A stretch of DNA of 5,468 nt from Phycisphaerae bacterium. GTDB lineage: Bacteria > Planctomycetota > Phycisphaerae > UBA1845. Numbering within the stretch: position 1 is the stretch's first letter; every line of letters starts with the position of its first letter. Position numbers and translations under genes: made by a program. The stretch lies in NCBI GenBank assembly GCA_029260155.1, contig JAJDDU010000263.1:1-5468 (forward strand). Direction: 5' to 3'. The notes beneath the pieces were generated by a model. It was not told where the DNA came from. It saw only the letters and a list, made by a program, of their open reading frames with translations, and did not search any database. Below, piece by piece: positions 1 through 4,796 of this stretch.

Positions 1-521
1 CCATCCACGCACGTTCCCCCCGCCGCTGCTACTCCACACTCCGGACACACTCCCGAGACGTTGCCCGTCAGATCGTATCCACACGCAAGGCACTGGTTGT
101 TCCTCCGTCGCCTTCGACGCCGCAGGATCGGAACCACGTACACTGGAATCGCGACGGCGAGTAACGGGATCACCAGTGTCAAACAATGCAATCGAAGACG
201 CTTCGGAGCCCCCTTGAACCTGACCGCCCCGAGTGCCGGCACCAAGGATCGATACGTGAATGACTGCTGCGAATACCGAGGAATCAACTGCGCGAACGCC
301 CCGTTGTAAGGCGTCAGATTCCTGTCGAAGAACTGACAGACGATGGTTCCGTCAGGATTGACAACGGCGTTGACCAGCCAGCTGTCCGCACGGGCGTAGC
401 CGAACATGACGCTCGATGAATCGCTGGCGCGAACCGCCCCGATCAAGGCGACCACCCCCCAGGTGACGAGCGTAGCCACCGACCCGAAAAATGCCACGAA
501 CGCCGCGATCTTGCGAATCAT
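1..521 (-). CDS. Two-pass membrane protein with planctomycete-type C-terminal zinc ribbon (partial, 3' end beyond window)
   Basis: The reading frame opens at ATG 521-519 and stays open to base 1, giving 173 residues with no stop. An in-frame TAA lies 18 bases upstream of the ATG with no start codon between, so this is the most upstream possible start; its Shine-Dalgarno match is weak. Visible layout: hydrophobic segment at about residues 5-30, an extracytoplasmic region of about 80 residues, a second hydrophobic segment at about 111-133, a run of seven arginines at 134-140, then a four-cysteine ribbon (C144, C147, C159, C162) reading CLACGYDLTG and CPECG. The arginine run suggests the ribbon lies in the cytoplasm. 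This ribbon recurs at the C-termini of many planctomycete membrane proteins; zinc binding is inferred from the cysteine spacing. No enzymatic domain is visible and the function is unknown. It lies 68 bases downstream of the TPR-like gene on the same strand, so the two may be co-transcribed. Confidence 0.85.
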   Translation of the reverse strand, partial: MIRKIAAFVAFFGSVATLVTWGVVALIGAVRASDSSSVMFGYARADSWLVNAVVNPDGTIVCQFFDRNLTPYNGAFAQLIPRYSQQSFTYRSLVPALGAVRFKGAPKRLRLHCLTLVIPLLAVAIPVYVVPILRRRRRRRNNQCLACGYDLTGNVSGVCPECGVAAAGGTCVD

Positions 522-589
522 GCCGTCTGCCGGTTGGACTTACTCTCAAGCAGTCCGCGCCACAATGACGAGTGCCCACCGCCCGAGAA

Positions 590-1663
590 CTAGTACAGCA
601 AGTTGCCGCCGAATCCAGGGATCTGTCCGCCCTCGACGGCTTCGATCCACTTCGCGATCTTGGGTTTCTTCCAGAACACGCCGCAAAGCTTCAAGTATTC
701 GATGACCGCCTGTTTACGTCCCTTTTCGAGGAGTTTCTTCGCCAGAAGCATGTTGGGACCGAATGAGTTCAACTGCGGCGAACCGGGAGTCTTTCCAGCC
801 TTCAAGAGGTACTCTTCGGCGGCTGTCAGATCGTCCTCTTGCAGCGCTGCATGGCCTAACAGCAGATTCCCGTGGTGAACCGCGTTCCCGTAATTCCAGG
901 AGGCGCTGTCCCCAACGGCACTGGTGAGCATTTCGGAGGCGTACTTCTTAACCTTGGCGTAGTCGCCCGCATACAACGCGGATTTACCAACGTATTGCAC
1001 CAGCGAGTACGTGTCGCGAACCGTGCCTTTTTCCAAGGCTCTCTCGAAAGCCGCCAACGCCGCCTTTCCCTTCTCCGCGCTGGGGTCTCCACCTAGTAGT
1101 GGTGCCGCATCCAGCAGGTAGAAATGACCGATCCTCTGAGGCCAATGCGACTCCTTCGGTTCCAATCGCTCAGCTTGGCTGAGGAACTCGATTCCCTTCC
1201 ACCGCTCCGACAGGAGGAAGAACTCCGCCGCATTCCCCAGAATGGACGTATCGTTGCCGTTCGCCTTGGCGTGCTTCAGCCAGAGCTTGCGACCCTCTGC
1301 GTACCCCGTTGCCTGCGAATAAACATTCAGCGATGCACAGTGATCGCCCGCGATTTCCGCGCCCGGGCGATTCCGGATGATCCACAGAGCGTGTCGTTCA
1401 TGGGCTGCCTTCTCTTCCGGCGTCCCTAGCCATCGCTTCGAGTTGTAGTAACCCAACAGCTTGGTACGCACCGTCAGATCGTCGGGATCCGCTTCCAAAG
1501 CCTCCTCTAACTTCGCCACTTGGGGCACGGTGAGGTTCCGACCCTCCCGGGCCAACGCCCCGGCATTTCCACTCACCCGCGGCGCGGCGACCGCGGAGTA
1601 CGCAGCGAGCAACCACAGGACTGACGAACACAACAGACTGAACCCGAATACGTGGAATTGCAT
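590..1663 (-). CDS. Exported TPR-like helical-repeat protein, function unknown
   Basis: This encodes 357 residues from ATG 1663-1661. That start is preferred over an in-frame TTG at 1726 because GGAG lies 5 bases upstream and because it puts a signal peptide exactly at the N-terminus. The signal peptide has a hydrophobic core at about residues 5-22 and a likely signal peptidase I site after A-V-A (residues 24-26). There is no lipobox cysteine, so the mature protein is probably periplasmic or secreted. The rest is amphipathic helices typical of tetratricopeptide-like repeats: LEEALEADPDD (53-62 region), AALAAFERALEKG (201-213), a YAGDYAKVKKYASEML segment (231-246) and AAEEYLLKAGKTPG (281-294). 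The C-terminus has a conserved-looking tail ending IPGFGGNLLY. TPR proteins usually scaffold protein contacts; no catalytic motif is visible. The next gene on the same strand is the zinc-ribbon membrane protein, 68 bases downstream. I do not recognise a named family. Confidence 0.85.
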   Translation of the reverse strand: MQFHVFGFSLLCSSVLWLLAAYSAVAAPRVSGNAGALAREGRNLTVPQVAKLEEALEADPDDLTVRTKLLGYYNSKRWLGTPEEKAAHERHALWIIRNRPGAEIAGDHCASLNVYSQATGYAEGRKLWLKHAKANGNDTSILGNAAEFFLLSERWKGIEFLSQAERLEPKESHWPQRIGHFYLLDAAPLLGGDPSAEKGKAALAAFERALEKGTVRDTYSLVQYVGKSALYAGDYAKVKKYASEMLTSAVGDSASWNYGNAVHHGNLLLGHAALQEDDLTAAEEYLLKAGKTPGSPQLNSFGPNMLLAKKLLEKGRKQAVIEYLKLCGVFWKKPKIAKWIEAVEGGQIPGFGGNLLY

Positions 1664-1668
1664 AATCG

Positions 1669-1672
1669 CTCC
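1669..1672 (-). promoter_or_regulatory. Ribosome binding site fixing the start of the TPR-like gene
   Basis: GGAG on the minus strand sits 5 bases before ATG 1663. A second GGAG lies five bases further upstream. No comparable site precedes the alternative TTG at 1726, which supports the shorter protein that begins with a signal peptide. Confidence 0.65.
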
Positions 1673-1708
1673 GCTCCAAGAACTGAAAACTGCAACCGAG
1701 ACGCGGAT

Positions 1709-1737
1709 ATCGTACCACGCACGCAAATGGTGACCAA
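1709..1737 (-). promoter_or_regulatory. Candidate sigma70-type promoter for the TPR-like gene
   Basis: On the minus strand, TTGGTC (1737-1732) is followed after 17 bases by TACGAT (1714-1709), with TGG directly before the -10 (an extended -10, TGn). Transcription would start near 1702, giving a leader of about 40 bases before ATG 1663. The spacing is ideal and the hexamers are moderate matches to the consensus. Promoters of planctomycetes are poorly defined, so this is an inference from sequence alone. Confidence 0.4.
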
Positions 1738-1743
1738 ATCGAA

Positions 1744-1757
1744 GATCTGTTCAGATC
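1744..1757. repeat. Perfect short dyad just upstream of the candidate promoter
   Basis: GATCTG-TT-CAGATC is a perfect inverted repeat with 6-base arms and a 2-base centre. Its centre lies about 48 bases before the predicted start of transcription of the TPR-like gene, immediately upstream of the -35 element. That position suits an activator or regulator binding site. No known regulator motif is recognised, and a dyad of this size can arise by chance. Confidence 0.35.
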
Positions 1758-1841
1758 GCGCCAGAACGCACGTAAACGCTCCGTCCAATCGGATTCACAG
1801 ATCAGAGGTGTAGTTATTACCGTGTGGGGACGTTGCGCGCC

Positions 1842-1860
1842 TTGCTCAGGATCCTGACAA
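1842..1860. repeat. Imperfect 18-base palindrome with one extra base
   Basis: The 19 bases read TTG, an extra C, then TCAGGATCCTGA, then CAA. Without the extra C (1845) it is a perfect 18-base palindrome. Arms TTG+TCAG and CTGA+CAA could form a stem with a GATC loop. A further inverted pair, TTGCTC (1842-1847) with GAGCAA (1862-1867), offers an alternative fold. No T-run follows on either strand, so it is unlikely to be an intrinsic terminator. Role unknown; operator or RNA structure are both possible. Confidence 0.35.
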
Positions 1861-2016
1861 CGAGCAACGCCCCCCGGACGACAGAACGAAATGCGCGCAA
1901 CATACCCAATCCGAATCAACCCACAACCGCGATTGAGCGTCAAGAACGCCGTTTCCTCACCGCGAGAACATACCGAAATTACGAAACGAACCCATCTACC
2001 AGTGTCGCTTTATTTA

Positions 2017-2060
2017 TCGGGCACACCCGACAGCACCCCAAGACGCGGCAACGCGGGTGC
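2017..2060 (-). other. Paired stem-loops after recR, possible transcript end
   Basis: Reading on the minus strand, about 25 bases after the recR stop, GCACCC (2060-2055) can pair with GGGTGC (2038-2033). A tight hairpin TCGGG-TGTG-CCCGA (2030-2017) follows. The next bases are TAAATAAAG, which is not a U-tract, so this does not fit a standard Rho-independent terminator. It could be a weak or Rho-assisted end, or an mRNA 3'-protecting structure. Confidence 0.3.
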
Positions 2061-2085
2061 AGCCGTCGTCGGGAATCGCGGCGTG

Positions 2086-2688
2086 CTACATCGGTGTGCG
2101 ACCGCGGATGGCGGCTTCGATCATGGCGGAGTTGGCGAATTCGAGAGGCGATCCGACGGCGAGACCACGCGACGGGCGCGTCACGACCACGTCCATTTCG
2201 GACAGGAGACTCTGAATGTGCAACGCAGTGCCATCGCCCTCAAGCGTGGGGTTGGTGGCCAACACGACTTCGCGGATGCCGCCCTTCTTGACCCGCTGCA
2301 TAAGCGCATCGATCGTGAGGTCGCTTGGCTGCACACCATCGAGTGGAGCAATGTGCCCCATCAACACATGGTATACACCGCGGACCATACTTGTGGCTTC
2401 GATCGCCATCAGATCCTTGGGTTGCTCCACGACCCACAGTTCCGCCTGGTCGCGAGAGGGATCGGCGCAGATGGAGCACGGATCTTGCTCGGTCAGGTTG
2501 TAGCACATGCCGCAGTTGAAAATACACTCCTTGACTGCCAGGATGGCCTCGGCGAGCGATTGAGCGTTCGTCTTGGACTCACACAGAACATGAAACGCCA
2601 TACGCTCCGCACTGCGCGCACCGATGCCGGGCAGTGTCTTAAACGCTGTCGTGAGGCGTTCAATGGATGTGAGATCGCGCGATACCAT
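2086..2688 (-). CDS. recR: Recombination mediator protein RecR
   Basis: A protein of 200 residues, the usual RecR length. RecR works with RecF and RecO to load RecA on gapped single-stranded DNA. Domains in order: a helix-hairpin-helix DNA-binding motif with LPGIGARSAERMAF at 19-32; a four-cysteine zinc finger C59-x2-C62-x8-C71-x2-C74; and a Toprim domain at about 82-177 with ELWVVEQPKDLMAIE, the signature GHIAPLDGV (111-119) and ATNPTLEG (144-151). The ATG start at 2688 has GAGGGA (2698-2693) 4 bases upstream. It lies 36 bases downstream of ybaB, completing the dnaX-ybaB-recR cluster, and is probably co-transcribed. One oddity: near the C-terminus, TRPSRGLAVGSPLEFANS lacks the acidic residue usual in the LEYAD/LEMVD stretch, having N in its place. 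Family assignment is secure. Confidence 0.97.
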   Translation of the reverse strand: MVSRDLTSIERLTTAFKTLPGIGARSAERMAFHVLCESKTNAQSLAEAILAVKECIFNCGMCYNLTEQDPCSICADPSRDQAELWVVEQPKDLMAIEATSMVRGVYHVLMGHIAPLDGVQPSDLTIDALMQRVKKGGIREVVLATNPTLEGDGTALHIQSLLSEMDVVVTRPSRGLAVGSPLEFANSAMIEAAIRGRTPM

Positions 2689-2724
2689 GGAATCCCTCGC
2701 CCGAGCAGTTCTCAGCCTCGTGTG

Positions 2725-3066
2725 TCAGCTGGGCATGCCGCCGAGCAGATCACCCAGGCCGGGAATGTTGAGCCCACCGGTAAGCTTGGCCATTTCTTCC
2801 TTGGCGGCCTCACTCGCCTTGGCACTCGCGGCCGCAACGGCCCCCTTGATCAAGTCCTCGAGCAGTTCGACGTCGGCGACGGCGTCCGGCTGGATCCGAA
2901 TATCCACCAGCGAGCCCTTCCCGTCGACCGTCGCGACGACCGCCCCGCCGCCGGCGTCACCTTCGTGACGCTTGGCGACGAGCTCCTTCTGCATGTCCGC
3001 CATGCGAGTCTGCATTTCTTTAGCCTGCTTAAGCATTCCAGGCAGATTGGTGAGTCCTCCAAGCAT
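2725..3066 (-). CDS. ybaB: YbaB/EbfC family nucleoid-associated protein
   Basis: A protein of 113 residues, close to the roughly 105-110 typical of the family. These small proteins form dimers with tweezer-like arms that bind DNA and are associated with the nucleoid; their exact role is unsettled. Visible family features: an N-terminal helix with LPGMLKQAKEMQTRMADMQKEL (starting near residue 8, split by the LK turn), the central strand region GGGAVVATVDGKG (39-51), VDIRIQPD (54-61), and the C-terminal helix with LLEDLIKGAVAAA, then GGLNIPG (97-103). The ATG at 3066 follows the dnaX stop by only 2 bases; its Shine-Dalgarno AGGGAG (3082-3077) lies inside the last dnaX codons, which suggests translational coupling. 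The position between dnaX and recR is the conserved one for this gene. Confidence 0.95.
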   Translation of the reverse strand: MLGGLTNLPGMLKQAKEMQTRMADMQKELVAKRHEGDAGGGAVVATVDGKGSLVDIRIQPDAVADVELLEDLIKGAVAAASAKASEAAKEEMAKLTGGLNIPGLGDLLGGMPS

Positions 3067-3068
3067 AG

Positions 3069-4514
3069 TCAGTTGTCTCCCTGGGTGCTTGAGTTGTTCG
3101 CTGGATCGTCTGTTGCGTCCTGGGTATTCGTCTTGGTCGTCGCCGGCTCAGCGCGATGCACGCTCAACAAAGTGCCATCGAACAGATCCAATGCCTGCTC
3201 CACACCGGGGTCGCGGCGAACACTGGCTTCCTCTGCGGAGCTGACCGTGCTCTTGGCGCGCGCTGGCGGCGCTTTTGGTTGCGTCCGCTCGGCGGGTGGA
3301 GCTGCCGGCCGACTGGTCGTCGGAGTCACGCTGCGGCGACCGGAAGTTCGCGGCGCGGCGCGGTCTTCGGGCGGCACCTCAGAGTCGATCGTAGCGAGAA
3401 GCTGCTCGATATTCGAGAAGTTGCGGGCGAGCGCCAGCCTCACCACGGCTGCATCGATAATGGCACGCGACGCGTTGCTCGATTTCACGATTCGCCGAAC
3501 CTCTTCCATCAAGCTGATCATGTACACATACGTCGCGGCGTCGAAGCGCGCCGCCTGGACAACCAGCTGCTCGCGCACGGTGGCCGGCAGATCGATCAGT
3601 TCCGTATCGGCGCCGCAGATGCTGATCAGCATGAGCGTGCGAAGATGGTTGACCGTTATCTCGCAATACCGGTCGATGGTCTGCCCCGAGATAAGTGACT
3701 GTTCCACACAGGCCAAGGCGCCGGCGGCGTCCTCGTCCGCGATGCCGTCCATCATGGCTGCGACGACCTCGTCGTGCGCGACCGGCAGCACGTCGTCCAG
3801 CAGTTCGGTGGATAGCTCTCCGCCACCGAAGCTGAGCAACTGGTCTAGCAGTGACAGCCCGTCGCGCATCGAACCGTTGGCGAGGCGAGCGACGCGGCGT
3901 GTCACCGCGCTGTCGGTCGCGACGCCCTCCTCCTTGAGGATGACCTCAAGGTGAGCGGCGATCTCGTTGATGCTGATGCTTCTAAAGTCGAATCGCTGGC
4001 AGCGGCTGACGATCGTGGCGGGAACCTTGTGGATTTCCGTCGTCGCGAGAATGAACTTCACGTGGTCGGGCGGCTCTTCCAACGTCTTGAGCAGCGCGTT
4101 GAAAGCGCCAGTGCTCAGCATATGGACTTCGTCGATGATGTAGATCTTGAAACGCGCCCGAGCGGGTCGATAGGCGGCGCTTTCGCGCAGGTCGCGGATG
4201 TTGTCGACACCGGTGTTGCTGGCGGCGTCGATCTCGATGACATCGATGTCCTCGCCTTCGGCAATCCTCAGGCAGGACTCGCATTCACAGCACGGGACCG
4301 GGGTCGGCTCGTCGTGGGCGAGGCAGTTGAGCGATTTCGCAAGCAAGCGCGCGCTGGAAGTCTTGCCCACACCGCGCGTGCCGGTAAACAGAAACCCGTG
4401 ATGAACCCTGCCGGTGCGAATCGCGTTCTTGAGAGTCGTTGCGATGGGCTCTTGGCCAACGAGGTCGTCGAGCGTCCTGCTGCGGTATTTTCTTGCCAGG
4501 ACGGTGTAGGACAT
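3069..4514 (-). CDS. dnaX: DNA polymerase III subunit gamma/tau (clamp loader ATPase)
   Basis: A protein of 481 residues. DnaX is the ATPase motor of the clamp loader that places the beta sliding clamp on primed DNA. The N-terminus SYTVLARKYRSRTLDDLVGQ is diagnostic. AAA+ features: Walker A GTRGVGKT (45-52); zinc-site cysteines C64, C75, C78, C81; Walker B IIDEVHML (126-133); sensor 1 ILATTE (155-160); the SRC arginine-finger motif (170-172); sensor 2 GSMRD (214-218). The helical oligomerisation domain runs to about residue 370. The remaining 110 residues are Pro/Ala/Ser/Thr-rich and polar with no recognisable fold, so the alpha-polymerase-binding tau domain seems absent; the length lies between E. 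coli gamma (431) and tau (643). ATG 4514 is directly preceded by an in-frame TGA, and its ribosome binding site is weak (GGA about 8 bases upstream). It begins 48 bases after the SRP RNA and leads the ybaB-recR cluster. Confidence 0.97.
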   Translation of the reverse strand: MSYTVLARKYRSRTLDDLVGQEPIATTLKNAIRTGRVHHGFLFTGTRGVGKTSSARLLAKSLNCLAHDEPTPVPCCECESCLRIAEGEDIDVIEIDAASNTGVDNIRDLRESAAYRPARARFKIYIIDEVHMLSTGAFNALLKTLEEPPDHVKFILATTEIHKVPATIVSRCQRFDFRSISINEIAAHLEVILKEEGVATDSAVTRRVARLANGSMRDGLSLLDQLLSFGGGELSTELLDDVLPVAHDEVVAAMMDGIADEDAAGALACVEQSLISGQTIDRYCEITVNHLRTLMLISICGADTELIDLPATVREQLVVQAARFDAATYVYMISLMEEVRRIVKSSNASRAIIDAAVVRLALARNFSNIEQLLATIDSEVPPEDRAAPRTSGRRSVTPTTSRPAAPPAERTQPKAPPARAKSTVSSAEEASVRRDPGVEQALDLFDGTLLSVHRAEPATTKTNTQDATDDPANNSSTQGDN

Positions 4515-4562
4515 TCACGGAATCCACGGGGCAACAAGACGTTTTCCACGAGCCGCAGGGGA

Positions 4563-4714
4563 CGTGGCCGGGTGTCGGGGCATGATGACGGTCAGGTTGA
4601 ACCACGGCACCCGGTTCCGCCAAGTGGGCTGCTCTGTTTCCAGCCTGACCCATTGCCTGTCGGCCCCACTGCATGGGACCCAACCGCCATCATGCCCGGC
4701 CACCCACGGCCACG
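4563..4714 (-). ncRNA. ffs: Signal recognition particle RNA (4.5S-like, bacterial small type)
   Basis: This RNA binds Ffh (SRP54) to target nascent membrane proteins. On the minus strand, GGTCAGG (4650-4644), apical stem CTG/CAG (4643-4641 with 4636-4634), GNRA tetraloop GAAA (4640-4637) and AGCAGCC (4633-4627) match the universally conserved domain IV. Compared with E. coli (stem UCC/GGA, loop GGAA), the apical stem differs on both sides but still pairs. The rest folds as a rod: 4697-4684 pairs with 4591-4578 over 14 bp with one G-U, GGTG (4704-4701) with CACC (4574-4571), and CGTGGCCG (4714-4707) with CGGCCACG (4570-4563). At about 150 bases it is longer than E. coli 4.5S RNA (about 114). 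The upstream promoter leaves no room for an Alu domain as in the Bacillus RNA. Ends are set by helix closure and may be off by a few bases. It lies just upstream of dnaX, as in B. subtilis. Confidence 0.92.
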
Positions 4715-4721
4715 CGGGTGG

Positions 4722-4750
4722 AGTATACAGCGCATCGACGCGGAGTTGAA
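4722..4750 (-). promoter_or_regulatory. Sigma70-like promoter for the SRP RNA (and probably dnaX-ybaB-recR)
   Basis: On the minus strand, TTCAAC (4750-4745) is followed after exactly 17 bases by TATACT (4727-4722), one mismatch from the TATAAT consensus. Counting about 7 bases on from the -10 puts the transcription start at 4715-4714, exactly where the closing helix of the SRP RNA begins. That agreement is independent support. The -35 hexamer is a poor match. No other convincing promoter is seen between here and dnaX. Confidence 0.6.
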
Positions 4751-4796
4751 CAGCTGCGCGGGATGGAAAATCCGGGTTGGTGGCGGACGCGACGAC

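Larger units (their letters stand above)
1664..2085. other. 422-base non-coding gap between recR and the TPR-like gene
   Basis: No convincing gene lies here. Frames crossing it have atypical composition and lack good start sites. Its contents, from the recR side, are: two adjacent stem-loops (2017-2060); an A/T-richer stretch around 1960-2020; the palindrome at 1842-1860; the dyad at 1744-1757; and the candidate promoter at 1709-1737. It probably separates the dnaX-ybaB-recR transcript from the TPR-like transcription unit. No tRNA or recognisable riboswitch is seen. Confidence 0.6.

Noticed and set aside
352..579. Minus-strand open frame of 75 codons after the TPR-like gene
   Set aside because: It is out of frame with the zinc-ribbon membrane protein (1-521), whose frame has clear membrane segments and a metal-binding motif.
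1664..1726. Extended N-terminus of the TPR-like protein from TTG at 1726
   Set aside because: A rare start codon with no ribosome binding site would put 21 charged and polar residues before a clean signal peptide, and would overlap the predicted promoter leader. ATG 1663 has GGAG 5 bases upstream.
1817..1903. Small minus-strand frame of 28 codons (starting MLRAFRSVV)
   Set aside because: It has no clear ribosome binding site, overlaps the palindrome, and is not distinguishable from chance at this length.
1398..1943. Minus-strand open frame of 181 codons across the recR-TPR gap
   Set aside because: Its second half is an out-of-frame shadow of the TPR-like gene, and its first half lacks any domain or hydrophobic pattern.
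1891..3954. Long plus-strand open frame of 687 codons
   Set aside because: It lies antisense to recR, ybaB and most of dnaX, three unmistakable genes. Its translation shows no known motif and has the composition expected of an antisense shadow in GC-rich DNA.
3069..4514. Programmed frameshift or slippage site in dnaX
   Set aside because: The longest A runs on the coding strand are four bases (for example near 3272 and 4488); no slippery heptamer with a following hairpin was found.
4285..4683. Minus-strand open frame of 132 codons over the SRP RNA and the dnaX start
   Set aside because: It overlaps the structured SRP RNA and runs into dnaX in another frame; the product has no recognisable features. 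Overlapping frames at 4515-4703, 4564-4749 and 4592-4921 were dropped for the same reason.
4751..4796. Terminator after the hybrid kinase gene
   Set aside because: Only a tiny GGA-TTT-TCC symmetry is present, with no stable GC stem and no T-run after it.
4715..4796. Alu domain extending the SRP RNA upstream
   Set aside because: The well-placed -10 (4727-4722) and -35 fall in this stretch, and no Alu-type helices could be drawn, so a small-type SRP RNA fits better.
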